Shown here one piece after another: positions 53,409 through 62,872 of a DNA stretch of 64,000 nucleotides (positions are counted from its first letter, which is position 1; each line of letters opens with the position of its first letter). A program made the translations under genes and the position numbers. The notes beneath the pieces are model-generated. The model saw only the letters and a list, made by a program, of their open reading frames with translations, had not been told where the DNA came from and made no database searches. The stretch is from Moritella yayanosii (GTDB lineage: Bacteria; Pseudomonadota; Gammaproteobacteria; Enterobacterales; Moritellaceae), in the NCBI RefSeq assembly GCF_900465055.1, contig NZ_LS483250.1:558001-622000 (forward strand), read 5' to 3'.

Positions 53409-54002
53409 ATGAAATTGACTATGAGTAAATGTCTATGGACACCGTTTATCTCTTCGGTTCTGATTGTCGGCAGTGCGGCTAGTTACTATTTATTGAGCGA
53501 TTATCAGCGGCTAGAGACGCAACAAGCGCTAATGGCGGCTGTTTCTTTCGAACAACTTTCTGCGTCTGAAATAAGTGATAAGCGCATTTTAACGCTGCAA
53601 GACAAGCTTTACGATGATAAGCAGAATGCCAAGCTTTGGTTTCAACTTGGCAATGCTTACCTGTATAACGGTGAATATGATGATGCTTTGTTAGTGTTTG
53701 ATTATTCAATTCGATTAACGACGGAACCAACTGCAATACATTATGCTGCAAAAGCATCCGCGTTGTATTACGCGCGCGGCCAGCATTTAACCGCAGAGGT
53801 TAAAGCGCTACTTGAGCAAGCATTATCGCTTCAACCTAACAACCAAACGGCATTGATGATGTTAGCGGCAAATGAATTTATGAATGTGCGGTATCAACAT
53901 GCAATCGACCTTTGGGTGCAATTACTCGATTCAGATCAGCAGGGGTTAGACCGGATTTCAATTATTAATTCCATTAATCAAGCGAAGCAATTTATTAAAT
54001 AA
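53409..54002 (+). CDS. nrfG: TPR protein NrfG (haem lyase subunit for NrfA)
   Basis: A membrane-anchored TPR protein that helps attach the special CXXCK haem of NrfA. The 197 residues begin with one membrane helix (FISSVLIVGSAASYYLL). Tetratricopeptide repeats follow: AKLWFQLGNAYLYNGEYDDALLVF near residues 74-97 and two degenerate repeats up to ~180 (ALSLQPNNQTALMMLAAN). In E. coli nrfG is last in the nrfABCDEFG operon; here it lies on the other side of nrfA and points toward it. No ribosome-binding site is obvious. A partial Fur-like match (53390-53404) just upstream of the ATG is probably chance. Confidence 0.75.
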   Translation: MKLTMSKCLWTPFISSVLIVGSAASYYLLSDYQRLETQQALMAAVSFEQLSASEISDKRILTLQDKLYDDKQNAKLWFQLGNAYLYNGEYDDALLVFDYSIRLTTEPTAIHYAAKASALYYARGQHLTAEVKALLEQALSLQPNNQTALMMLAANEFMNVRYQHAIDLWVQLLDSDQQGLDRISIINSINQAKQFIK

Positions 54003-54057
54003 CGATGAACCACTTTGGCTTGTCGTCATTCAGTCATCTTATTATTTAATCAGAAAA

Positions 54058-54084
54058 CAATGCCGACATCAAGTCGGCATTGTT
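54058..54084. terminator. Bidirectional terminator
   Basis: CAATGCCGAC (54058-54067) pairs with GTCGGCATTG (54073-54082), with TTAT after it. It lies between convergent nrfG and nrfA. Confidence 0.8.
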
Positions 54085-54105
54085 ATCATTGCCAATGTTC
54101 AGTAA

Positions 54106-55545
54106 TTAATAAGTTGCTTCACGTTGTTCTGCTTCCGCTTCCCATTTTGGTACAAGTGTTTTCAAGAACTCTGCTTTTTCTTTACGCATCTTGTCCATGT
54201 CCATACCAAGTGCTTGTTGTGCAAGTTCTTTGGTTGAGATATCAGGGATCTCGATTGGATCGGTAATCCCTTTCTTGGCCAGTAGGCGAATTAACTGAGT
54301 TCGTGCATCTGTCGCACGGTCTAACGCTGTACCTAATACACGTAAGGCAACTTCTGGTGCATGCATATGTATACCATGAGATGCAATCGCATAATCCCAA
54401 CGCCATTGCGCATGACGGATGTTGAGTTGGATCTCATCCATCTCTGCCTGTGTGGCACCGGCTTCCCATGCAGCCTTCGCTTCAAAGTGTGCTGCGATGA
54501 TTTGCTTTTCAGCCAACAGTTTCAATTCAGTCACTTGATCTTTACGTGTTTTAACCACGTCTTGTAGCATTTCTTTACTTTGGGTATGACAGTTTGCACA
54601 AGTATCTTGGAAACGATCAAATGGATTACCTACTTTATGATCGGTAAATACGGTACCATCCGCATTTTTTATTTTTGGCATATGGCAATCAACACACGTT
54701 ACGTTGTTTTTACCATGGATACCTTCACGCCATGTTTCATAACCGGGATGCTGTGCTTTTAACATGGGCGTTTTAGACACTGCATGCGTCCAATCTTTGA
54801 AACCAATTTCGTCATAGTATTCTTCCATTTGGTCAACTGTTGTGCCTTTATCCCATGGGAATTTTACGGCTTTAGTTGGACCCGTGAAATAGTACTCAAC
54901 GTGGCATTGCGCACAAACTTGTGCTTGTTGATCAAGGCGACCTTGCTCTTTAAATGGCTTACCAATTACTTCCATTGCTCGTTCAACGTATGGACGAGTC
55001 AATTTAAGTGCGGGTTCTCCATTTTTGAATGCGTCGCTACGGGTATCATGACAATCGGCACAACCAATGGCATTAACAATCTCAGCCCCTCCTTTCGCCC
55101 ATTTACCTGAGAAGTAAGCATCTTCACCATTTTCTTCAATAAAGCGCGCTACGTCCGGGCTTTTACAACTCCAGCAAGACATAACCATAGGGCCATTTTT
55201 AGCATTAGTTGGTCCACCTGTACGTAGGGTATTACGAATATCATCAATGGCATAGAAATGACCACGGGTTTTATTATAGTCTTTAGAAAAACCATAACCG
55301 GCCCACATGATGACCATATTTGGATCACCTTGTAATGCATCTTCTATTTCTTTACTTTCACTGGTCGCTTTCCAGGTTTTGTATTGATCAGGATGTGCTT
55401 GTTGGAACTTTTCATTTCGTGGTTCTAATTTTGCTGATACTTGATCAGCAGCAAATACAGTACTACTGCTAACACCAAGTAATAATGTCGCGAGCAGAAC
55501 TGCCACGCCAGAGGCTGGTTTTAGAGTTTTATATACACTAGCCAT
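54106..55545 (-). CDS. nrfA: Cytochrome c nitrite reductase, catalytic subunit (ammonia-forming)
   Basis: A periplasmic pentahaem enzyme that reduces nitrite to ammonium with six electrons. The 479 residues start with a signal peptide (cleavage after TVFAA). The five haem motifs are in order: CWSCK at 124-128 (the active-site haem with Lys ligand), CADCH 162-166, CAQCH 211-215, CVDCH 284-288 and CANCH 316-320. Length is normal. It diverges from nrfBCDE across a 652-base region and is convergent with nrfG. Splitting nrfA from the maturation genes is typical of Vibrio-like and Shewanella-like bacteria but not of E. coli. Confidence 0.95.
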   Translation of the reverse strand: MASVYKTLKPASGVAVLLATLLLGVSSSTVFAADQVSAKLEPRNEKFQQAHPDQYKTWKATSESKEIEDALQGDPNMVIMWAGYGFSKDYNKTRGHFYAIDDIRNTLRTGGPTNAKNGPMVMSCWSCKSPDVARFIEENGEDAYFSGKWAKGGAEIVNAIGCADCHDTRSDAFKNGEPALKLTRPYVERAMEVIGKPFKEQGRLDQQAQVCAQCHVEYYFTGPTKAVKFPWDKGTTVDQMEEYYDEIGFKDWTHAVSKTPMLKAQHPGYETWREGIHGKNNVTCVDCHMPKIKNADGTVFTDHKVGNPFDRFQDTCANCHTQSKEMLQDVVKTRKDQVTELKLLAEKQIIAAHFEAKAAWEAGATQAEMDEIQLNIRHAQWRWDYAIASHGIHMHAPEVALRVLGTALDRATDARTQLIRLLAKKGITDPIEIPDISTKELAQQALGMDMDKMRKEKAEFLKTLVPKWEAEAEQREATY

Positions 55546-56197
55546 GTTGTCTCCAATTATTAATTATTTAGGTTGACCAAGCGTTGTGAGAGTGGCAATA
55601 AATAAGAGTTGGAAACGTATCTATATATTTTAATTTAATCTTTAATGTCATAATTATTTTTTAAAACATATAACCACATTATTTAAAATATCTCAAATAT
55701 ACCTGTATATAAATAAAAATCGCCGCTTACTCTCTTGTTTGTTGTTCTCGATCAAGATTATTAAAATAATAAACAATGTGTTTTAATAATCCCAAAATAA
55801 GTACGAAAAAAAGATGGTCAAAGAGACGGCTATACAGTAAATGACACACACTGACATTTATTTACATTTCAACATGTTACATTAATCTTTTTAAAACATT
55901 GGCTTATGCGTTTGTTGATGTATATCTCAAATATAAAATTAACTTGTTATAGGTAAGCGTTATTTGTTTTTAATTTTCCAGTTTTAAAATATAATGGAAT
56001 CGTTAAGCGTTGTGGCTGGCATTGTTAATAAGAATTATTCTTAATAAGAATTAGTGTTATTCAGTAAAGCAAATAATTGACAAATTGAAATTACTTTTAA
56101 TTTTAAAATATGTTTTGTCTGAATAATTAAACTAACGAAAATTAAAATGTATTTTTAATTAATATACATTTTTATAATTCTCATAGAAGGATGCAAA
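55546..56197. other. Divergent nrfA/nrfB control region with direct repeats
   Basis: Very AT-rich, 652 bases, no gene. ATATCTCAAATATA occurs twice in the same orientation (55688-55701 and 55922-55935). The second copy joins TTGATGTATATCTCAA (55915-55930), which resembles an FNR site (TTGAT-N4-ATCAA) with one poor half. Anaerobic control by FNR and nitrite control by NarP-like proteins are expected for nrf genes but are not demonstrated by the sequence. Confidence 0.55.
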
Positions 56198-56803
56198 ATG
56201 GGTAATGTAAAATTAGCCATACGTACAACGATTAGCTTTCTGCTCTTCATATGTATCTATGGTTTTAATGTCAGTGCTGCAGCAGAGTCGCCAGATCACG
56301 CGGTCATTAATGCAAACACTGATAGTCGACACGAAGTGACGTTTAATCGCGACAGTGATTATGCTTGTATACAATGTCATAAGGATTCGAAAGAAACACG
56401 CCAGGGTACACATGGTGAAAAAGTCGTAGCAGAAATAGGCAGAGACCTGAAATGCGTTGAATGCCATAACACTATTGGTCCAAACCACCGCGAAGATGCC
56501 CCGCAAGTCACTAAATTTTTCGCCGCTCAATCTAAAATTGGCACACATAAAAACCTGCTGGATTTTGGCGCTATCTTAAAAGCGACGGGTAATTGTACTG
56601 ATTGTCACACTCCAGAAAAATTACAAGAAAAAACCTGGGTACATGATGTACATGCGAAAAAAGCCACGTGTTCGTCTTGCCATATGATCCATGCCGATGG
56701 CGAGAAAGAAGGTATGCAAGCGCTAGAACGTAAGGAGCAAATTGCGCAATGCGTCGATTGTCATAAAGACTTTAACTTGATAAAAGAAGATAAGGGAGAA
56801 TGA
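56198..56803 (+). CDS. nrfB: Pentahaem cytochrome c NrfB
   Basis: A soluble periplasmic electron donor to NrfA. The 201-residue product has a signal peptide (to about residue 28) and five CxxCH haem motifs: CIQCH 57-61, CVECH 86-90, CTDCH 133-137, CSSCH 158-162 and CVDCH 185-189. It starts the plus-strand cluster and is followed by nrfC with one base between them. In NrfB-type systems electrons pass from quinol through NrfD/NrfC to NrfB, then NrfA. AAGGA lies eight bases before the ATG. Confidence 0.9.
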   Translation: MGNVKLAIRTTISFLLFICIYGFNVSAAAESPDHAVINANTDSRHEVTFNRDSDYACIQCHKDSKETRQGTHGEKVVAEIGRDLKCVECHNTIGPNHREDAPQVTKFFAAQSKIGTHKNLLDFGAILKATGNCTDCHTPEKLQEKTWVHDVHAKKATCSSCHMIHADGEKEGMQALERKEQIAQCVDCHKDFNLIKEDKGE

Positions 56804-56804
56804 C

Positions 56805-57491
56805 ATGGTCTGTTCTAGACGAAATTTATTAATTGGTGCTGGTGCGATAATTTTTACGACTGGCGTCTCTAAAATTGCGCTAGCCAAAAAATCATTAGTT
56901 GCTACGCAAGAAGACGGTGATAAACGCTACGGTATGGTTTTTGACGAAACGGCTTGCATTGGTTGTACAGCTTGTACAGATGCCTGCCGTGAAGTTAACA
57001 ATGTACCGGAAGGCGTATCACGTTTAAAAATTGAACGCAGTGCACCGATGGGGGAGTATCCCGATGTCGATTACACATTCAATCGTGTGTCTTGTCAGCA
57101 CTGTGATAATGCACCTTGTGTCACTGTTTGTCCGACGGGTGCTTCGTATGTTGATTTAAAAACAGGCATTGTCGATGTTCATAGCGATAAGTGTGTTGGT
57201 TGTGGTTATTGCTTAGCGGCTTGTCCGTATCAAGTGCGATTCTTCCATCCAGAAACTAAAGTGGCAGATAAGTGTAATTTCTGTCGTGATACTAATTTAA
57301 AAGCCGGTAAATTGCCTGCTTGCGTTGAATCATGTCCGACTAAAGCATTGACCTTTGGTGATCTGAACGATCCGACGAGTGAGATAAACAAAGTGATTGC
57401 CAGTAATGCCGTTTATCGCTCGAAAGTAGAATTAGGTACCGAGCCAAAACTGTATAAAGTAGCGGATACAAAAGGGGAGATAAAACGATGA
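56805..57491 (+). CDS. nrfC: Ferredoxin-like subunit NrfC
   Basis: A periplasmic iron-sulfur protein that takes electrons from NrfD. The start carries a twin-arginine signal (SRRNLLIGAGAIIF), so it is exported folded. Sixteen cysteines in four sets should hold four [4Fe-4S] clusters: CIGCTACTDAC near 51-61, CQHCDNAPCVTVCPTGAS near 100-117, CVGCGYCLAACPY near 130-142, and CNFC...CVESCP near 159-180. Length (228) is normal. The next gene's ATG overlaps its stop codon. Confidence 0.95.
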   Translation: MVCSRRNLLIGAGAIIFTTGVSKIALAKKSLVATQEDGDKRYGMVFDETACIGCTACTDACREVNNVPEGVSRLKIERSAPMGEYPDVDYTFNRVSCQHCDNAPCVTVCPTGASYVDLKTGIVDVHSDKCVGCGYCLAACPYQVRFFHPETKVADKCNFCRDTNLKAGKLPACVESCPTKALTFGDLNDPTSEINKVIASNAVYRSKVELGTEPKLYKVADTKGEIKR

Positions 57492-58456
57492 ATACAATTG
57501 TAAGTGCGTTTACGTTTGATTCTTTGGTGTGGGACTGGCTTATTGCGATATACCTGTTTTTAACCGGGATGTCGGCTGGTATGGTATTAATTTCGATTCA
57601 TTTGAAGCGCAAGGTTATTGATGGTAAAGCGTCAGCTAATGGCATCATTAAGGCAACGGCTATTTTAGCACCGCTCGGAATTATCACTGGTTTAACCATT
57701 TTGATTTTCCACTTAACTAAGCCCTTAGCGTTCTGGAAGATCTTGGTTTACTTTAATCCCACTTCGGTGATGTCGATGGGCGTGATCTTATTCCAAGTTT
57801 ACATGATGATCTTATTTACTTGGATTGCCATCATGTTTAAAGATGAATTAGCGGTATTACTGCAGAAGTTATTTAAAGGTCGCTTTGATTTTGTCAATTC
57901 GATAGTAGATAAACTGGCAAAATTTGAAAATGCACTAGAGCTACTTTTAGCACTGCTCGCTATGATGTTAGCGGCTTATACTGGTTTTTTATTATCGGCA
58001 TTAAAAACCTATCCGATGTTAAATAATCCAGTATTACCTGTGCTATTTATTTTCTCTAGCGTGTCATCGGGTGCCGCTGCCTGTCTCATGCTTGGTATTG
58101 TTGGGTTTAAAGAATCATTCCACAGTAAAAGTGTGCAATGGATCCATGGTATTGAACGTCCTGTTGTCGTATTCGAATTGTTTGTATTGCTCACATTTTT
58201 TACTGGCCTTATCTTTGGTGGTGGCCAGAAGGAAGTGGCCGCGATGGCCGCGATTGGCGGCGGTTTTTGGGCATCTTGGTTCTGGTACGGTGTCGTCGGT
58301 GCGGGTATGTTAATGCCATTAGCGTTAAACTTTTTTGTGCCAGCACAGTCACGTCATAACAAAGCGTTTGTATTGTTAGTTACATCACTCAGCCTTGCTG
58401 GTGTGTTAATGCTGCGTACATTTATTTTGTATGCGGGACAGATGACAGTTGTTTAA
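57488..58456 (+). CDS. nrfD: Quinol-oxidising membrane subunit NrfD
   Basis: An integral membrane protein of 322 residues, about eight helices, of the NrfD/PsrC family. It takes electrons from menaquinol or ubiquinol and gives them to NrfC. Conserved features are the N-terminal WDWLIAIYLFLTGMSAGMVL near 13-32, FHLTKPLAFWKILVYFNPTS near 75-94 and the GAAACLMLGIVG helix. The start overlaps the nrfC stop by four bases, so translation is coupled. Confidence 0.9.
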   Translation: MNTIVSAFTFDSLVWDWLIAIYLFLTGMSAGMVLISIHLKRKVIDGKASANGIIKATAILAPLGIITGLTILIFHLTKPLAFWKILVYFNPTSVMSMGVILFQVYMMILFTWIAIMFKDELAVLLQKLFKGRFDFVNSIVDKLAKFENALELLLALLAMMLAAYTGFLLSALKTYPMLNNPVLPVLFIFSSVSSGAAACLMLGIVGFKESFHSKSVQWIHGIERPVVVFELFVLLTFFTGLIFGGGQKEVAAMAAIGGGFWASWFWYGVVGAGMLMPLALNFFVPAQSRHNKAFVLLVTSLSLAGVLMLRTFILYAGQMTVV

Positions 58457-58626
58457 CTGTTAGTTACTGACAACTGACTATCACTTAAGGATTATCTTAT
58501 TGTGTTATTAACGGTTGTCTTAAATCAAAGTTAATATCTTGGGCATAAGTTAATGTCTTAAGTACCAGCTAATGACTTATATAAAGTAAGAGGGTTGATT
58601 AGGACTCTCTTTGTTTTTTATTATCA

Positions 58627-60513
58627 ATGGATCCATTTATGATCCCAGAAATTGCATTATTTTCACTTATTCTTGGTACGTTGTGCGCTATTCTCGGTGC
58701 CGCGATTCCCTTGTTTGGCATCGCGACTAAACAACCACATTTAAGCCGTTATTCGTGGCCATTGAGTTATGGCGCGTTTGTCGCGGTGACCACCTCAATT
58801 TGTCTACTTGCTTATAGTTTCACTGTCGATGACTTCTCTGTCACCTATATTGCCCAACATTCTAATTCTCAGTTACCAGTATTGTTTAAGATAGCCGCTG
58901 TGTGGGGCGGACATGAAGGCTCACTATTATTTTGGGTGTTTTCGTTGTCGTTATGGTCGGCGGCAATTGCGTTCGTTAACCGTCATCACAATCAAGCTTT
59001 TATTAGCCGGGTATTGATTGTATTAAGTTTATTAACTGCCGCGTTTGGTTTATTTACCCTGCTGGGCTCTAATCCTTTCTCGCGGTTATTGCCGGTACCG
59101 ATGCAAGGACGAGATTTACACCCGATGTTACAAGATGTTGGTCTTATTTTTCACCCGCCATTATTGTATTTAGGCTATGTGGGATTTTCGGGATCCTTTG
59201 CCTTTGCGGTGGCGGCGTTAACGATGCCAGATATCGACATTCCTTGGCCACAGTGGAGCCGTGCTTGGACGCTTGCTGCTTGGGTCATGCTAACGGGCGG
59301 TATCGCACTGGGTGCTTGGTGGGCTTATTATGAACTGGGTTGGGGCGGCTGGTGGTTTTGGGACCCGGTTGAAAATGCGTCATTGCTGCCTTGGTTAACG
59401 GGTACTGCATTATTGCATTCATTGATAGCCAGTGAAAAGCGTCAGGCGTTGATTAACTGGAGTTTACTACTGTCCATATTTACATTTAGCTTAAGTTTAC
59501 TCGGTACTTTTGTGGTGCGTTCTGGGATCTTAACTTCTGTGCATGCATTTGCGGTAGACCCGACACGCGGACTGGTATTGCTCGTGATCTTAGCTGTTTG
59601 TGTTGTGGTGCCGCTAACGTTGTTTATGTTACAAAGCGGTAAGATCAAACCATTAAAACTGCGCAGTATTGTTAGCCGAGAAGTGTTATTTTTGATGCTA
59701 AATAGTGTGCTGGTGGTTGCAACATTATCGGTATTGCTTGGCACTTTTTATCCGATGATCTTTCAAGTCTTCAATTTTGGCAGTATCTCTGTTGGCGCAC
59801 CTTTCTTTAATGCAGTATTTGTACCTTTGGCGTTATTGTGTTTTGTATTAATGAGTATTGCTCCTTTTATACACTGGAGTAAAACTAACCTTGATGCCAT
59901 GAAGAGCAAGTTAATATTAATTTGGATTTTTGCTGTGATTATCGGTTCGGTGGCTAGCTACTTAGTTAATGATAGCTTGTCGGTATTTGTACTTCTGGTA
60001 CTGATATTGTGTGCGGCTGTGGTTATGTCGAGTTTATTTGGCGGCGTGCGTATTCGCCATTTAGCCATGACCGTTGCGCATGTTGGTGTTGCGATTACTG
60101 CGGTTGGGATATTACTCGTCAGTTATAATTCTTCCGAGATAAGTACTAAAATGAGCCCAGGTGTTTCGGTCGAATTAGGTGATTTAACCGTTAACTATAT
60201 AGAGACTGAGTGGTTGGTCGCGTCTAATTATACCGCAGAGCAGGCGGTACTTGAGGTCGTTGATAAGGACGGCCATATTGTGCAATTGAAACCACAAAAA
60301 CGCCATTATCCAGTCCGAGTGATGAATATGAGTGAGCCCGCTATTCATTCAACTTGGCTGCGTGATATCTACATTACTATGGGTGAAAAGATTGATAGTA
60401 ACTCTTATGCAATCCGAATCCAGAATAGAGCATTTATCAACTGGTTATGGGCGGGCAGCATAATAATGATGGTTGGTGGTCTGTTGGCAATAGGGCAACG
60501 ATATGTTAAATAA
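58627..60513 (+). CDS. nrfE: Haem lyase subunit NrfE (CcmF family)
   Basis: A large membrane protein that attaches haem to NrfA's CXXCK motif, with NrfF and NrfG. The 628 residues have ~15 membrane helices. The periplasmic haem-binding tryptophan-rich motif is WGGWWFWDPVENASLLPWL near 238-256, and typical CcmF blocks such as WGGHEGSLLFWV near 93-104 and HPPLLYLGYVGFS near 176-188 are present. The start may be ATG 58627 or 58639; neither has a strong site. It lies 170 bases after nrfD. The next gene begins inside its last ten bases. Confidence 0.9.
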   Translation: MDPFMIPEIALFSLILGTLCAILGAAIPLFGIATKQPHLSRYSWPLSYGAFVAVTTSICLLAYSFTVDDFSVTYIAQHSNSQLPVLFKIAAVWGGHEGSLLFWVFSLSLWSAAIAFVNRHHNQAFISRVLIVLSLLTAAFGLFTLLGSNPFSRLLPVPMQGRDLHPMLQDVGLIFHPPLLYLGYVGFSGSFAFAVAALTMPDIDIPWPQWSRAWTLAAWVMLTGGIALGAWWAYYELGWGGWWFWDPVENASLLPWLTGTALLHSLIASEKRQALINWSLLLSIFTFSLSLLGTFVVRSGILTSVHAFAVDPTRGLVLLVILAVCVVVPLTLFMLQSGKIKPLKLRSIVSREVLFLMLNSVLVVATLSVLLGTFYPMIFQVFNFGSISVGAPFFNAVFVPLALLCFVLMSIAPFIHWSKTNLDAMKSKLILIWIFAVIIGSVASYLVNDSLSVFVLLVLILCAAVVMSSLFGGVRIRHLAMTVAHVGVAITAVGILLVSYNSSEISTKMSPGVSVELGDLTVNYIETEWLVASNYTAEQAVLEVVDKDGHIVQLKPQKRHYPVRVMNMSEPAIHSTWLRDIYITMGEKIDSNSYAIRIQNRAFINWLWAGSIIMMVGGLLAIGQRYVK

Positions 60514-61120
60514 TAACTTTAAATTAATACTACCGAGTTTGTTAGGGTTGTTGTTTGTGGCAGCGATGATGTTTGCATTAACCTCTCAAGAGGGGCAAGT
60601 GACGCCTTCAGCCTTGGTTGGGAAACCGATCCCTGCGTTTACCGCCAGCAGTTTAAGTGCTACTGAACTAGTTGGTAATAATGAGCGAATCGATAACAAT
60701 GAGCTAGTCGATAATAATCAGTTATTAGGTAATAGCGCACGATTAGATAACCGCATATTTCAGACGGATAAAAACTACACCTTGCTAAATGTATGGGCTT
60801 CTTGGTGCGCTGTTTGCCAAAGTGAGCATGGTTTTTTAATGAAGCTTGCGGGTAAAGATGGCGTGCGCATCGTTGGCTTAAACTACCGTGATGATCGCGC
60901 TGATGCAAATCGTGTATTAAGATCGCTGGGCAATCCCTACGTAGCAACCATCTTTGATCCTGACGGCAAGATTGCCTTGGATATGGGGGTGATTGCGACG
61001 CCAGAAACCTACTTGTTAGATAATCAGGGCATTGTACTCTTTCGTTATTCAGGGGCTCTGGATGAAACGGTTTGGCAGCATTACTTCAAGCCATTTATGC
61101 AGCTGTTAACAGATAAATGA
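60503..61120 (+). CDS. Periplasmic thioredoxin, DsbE/CcmG type
   Basis: A membrane-anchored thioredoxin that keeps apocytochrome cysteines reduced for haem attachment. One N-terminal helix (LILPSLLGLLFVAAMMFAL) is followed by the thioredoxin fold with LLNVWASWCAVCQSEHGFL near 94-112 (active CAVC at 102-105), LNYRDDRADANRVLRSLGNP and GVIATPETYLLD with the cis-Pro. Compared with usual DsbE proteins there is an inserted, asparagine-rich repeated segment at about 53-83 (NNERIDNNELVDNNQL). The gene overlaps nrfE by 11 bases, so it belongs to the same operon; a DsbE-like gene is also present in several nrf clusters. Confidence 0.85.
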   Translation: MLNNNFKLILPSLLGLLFVAAMMFALTSQEGQVTPSALVGKPIPAFTASSLSATELVGNNERIDNNELVDNNQLLGNSARLDNRIFQTDKNYTLLNVWASWCAVCQSEHGFLMKLAGKDGVRIVGLNYRDDRADANRVLRSLGNPYVATIFDPDGKIALDMGVIATPETYLLDNQGIVLFRYSGALDETVWQHYFKPFMQLLTDK

Positions 61121-61162
61121 ATACGGCTAACGAACAAATGAATTAATCAAGTGAGAATATAA

Positions 61163-61597
61163 ATGAAACGATTATCAGCGTGTTTTGGCATGATGGCGAT
61201 GTTAATTATAACGCCACTCTCTGCACAGCAGTCTAGCTTGTCTCGTGGTGAACCTAAGCAGTCGGTAGAAATATTTGAATTTAATACCTTAGATAAACAA
61301 AATAGGGCGATTAACTTAGCACGTCAATTACGTTGCCCTCAATGCCGAAACCAGAACCTGATGGAATCAAATTCGCCGATCGCCAAAGATTTGCGATTGG
61401 AAGTGTATTTGATGGTAAATGAGGGGCAAACCGATCGACAAGTGATTGAATTTCTGACTAGTCGTTTTGGTGATGTGGTTTTGTATAACCCTAAATTTGA
61501 ACCCAGAACTTACGTGTTGTGGCTTGGACCTTTGTTTTTTATTATGTTATTTGGTTGGTTGGGTTATCGTAAAGTAACGGCGTCGATAGTGAGCTGA
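61163..61597 (+). CDS. nrfF: Haem lyase subunit NrfF (CcmH family)
   Basis: A small periplasmic thiol protein of the CcmH/CycL family that presents the apocytochrome to NrfE. A signal peptide is followed by LARQLRCPQCRNQNLMESNS near residues 52-71, with the redox CPQC at 58-61, and a C-terminal membrane helix (LWLGPLFFIMLFGWLGYR). Length 144 fits NrfF. It lies 42 bases after the DsbE-type gene and closes the operon; no terminator hairpin is obvious. Confidence 0.9.
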   Translation: MKRLSACFGMMAMLIITPLSAQQSSLSRGEPKQSVEIFEFNTLDKQNRAINLARQLRCPQCRNQNLMESNSPIAKDLRLEVYLMVNEGQTDRQVIEFLTSRFGDVVLYNPKFEPRTYVLWLGPLFFIMLFGWLGYRKVTASIVS

Positions 61598-61928
61598 TTA
61601 TTTGTGTTGGATTAGTGCTTTTATTTTGATTTATTGTTTAAGATCAATTTAGTACAATAAACTGATGGCGATAACAGTTATGGACTATTATATCGACAAA
61701 TTGAATATTCCCAATAAATAGCCCAATGTTTAATTATTATTAAGCATAACATCTATTGGCTGGCTCCCATTATATTTTATGTCTATTTATCTTTAGCAAC
61801 TCATTGAACTTCATCACATTTATTAATAACGTCTCTCTATACTATGCCTTTGTATTTATTTAGGTACAGCTCTGTTCTGGGGGTTGAACTGACTTGTTAA
61901 TTTAAATTTAATAATTAGGGATGAATAA
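61598..61928. other. Intergenic region upstream of the lipase operon
   Basis: AT-rich, without a gene or clear hairpin. It should contain the lipase promoter and the end of the nrf transcript. Confidence 0.4.
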
Positions 61929-62870
61929 ATGAAACAATGTTTTACATTTTTAACTATGTGTTTGGTTGCTTTTAGCAGTCTGGCTGCTGAATCGAGCGAT
62001 AGAACTGAACAAAAAGGTTATACCGAAACGAAGTATCCAATAGTTTTAGTTCATGGACTTTTTGGTTTTGATTCAATTGTTGGTGTTCAATATTTTTATG
62101 GTATTCCTCGTACATTAACCAGAAGTGGTGCTGTGGTGTACGTCGCTCAGGTTTCTGCAACGAATCGAACAGAAGAACGTGGTGAGCAGCTATTAACACA
62201 GATTGAACAGATTTTAGCTGCTACAGGAGCAGATAAAGTTAACTTAATTGGGCATAGTCATGGCGGGCCTACAGCACGTTATGTAGCATCTGTTGCGCCT
62301 CAATATGTGGCATCCGTCACCAGTATTGGTGGGGTTAATAAAGGTTCAATTATTATCGATATCATACGTAAAGAAGTACCAGAAGGTTCAATATCAGAAG
62401 CGTTAGCCGTTACGATCACGGCTGGTTTTAGTAACCTAATTAACTTCCTTTCTGGTGGTGGTGACTTACCACAAGATCCAATTGCGGCATTAGAATCGTT
62501 AACAACTAAAAGATCGTTAGAATTTAATCAATCATACCCAGAAGGTATTCCGACAACAGCGTGTGGTGAAGGTGAGTATCTTGCTGATAATGGTGTTTAT
62601 TATTATTCATGGAGTGGTTCCGCTAATTTCACTAATTTGTTAGACCCACTCGATGCGGCACTTGTTTTAATTGGCATTGGTTTTAGTGAGCCTAATGATG
62701 GTGTGGTATCTGCGTGTAGTTCGCACTTAGGTAAAGTAATTCGCGATGATTATAAAATGAATCATGTTGATGAAATTAACCATACATTTGGTATTCATCA
62801 CCTGTTTGAGGCTGATCCAAAAACCTTATATCGTCAACACGCTAACCGTTTACAATTACAAGGCTTATAG
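61929..62870 (+). CDS. lip: Secreted triacylglycerol lipase (Pseudomonas type, foldase-dependent)
   Basis: An extracellular lipase of family I.1/I.2. The 313 residues start with a signal peptide (to about residue 20, SSLAA). The oxyanion region is VHGLFGFDS near 41-49 and the nucleophile elbow GHSHGG has Ser110. By family pattern the acid is Asp257 (PNDGVV) and the base His279 (MNHVDE). Cys212 and Cys263 should form the conserved disulfide. The foldase gene follows by two bases. Type II secretion to the medium is usual for this family. Length and motifs suggest an active enzyme. Confidence 0.9.
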   Translation: MKQCFTFLTMCLVAFSSLAAESSDRTEQKGYTETKYPIVLVHGLFGFDSIVGVQYFYGIPRTLTRSGAVVYVAQVSATNRTEERGEQLLTQIEQILAATGADKVNLIGHSHGGPTARYVASVAPQYVASVTSIGGVNKGSIIIDIIRKEVPEGSISEALAVTITAGFSNLINFLSGGGDLPQDPIAALESLTTKRSLEFNQSYPEGIPTTACGEGEYLADNGVYYYSWSGSANFTNLLDPLDAALVLIGIGFSEPNDGVVSACSSHLGKVIRDDYKMNHVDEINHTFGIHHLFEADPKTLYRQHANRLQLQGL

Positions 62871-62872
62871 AA

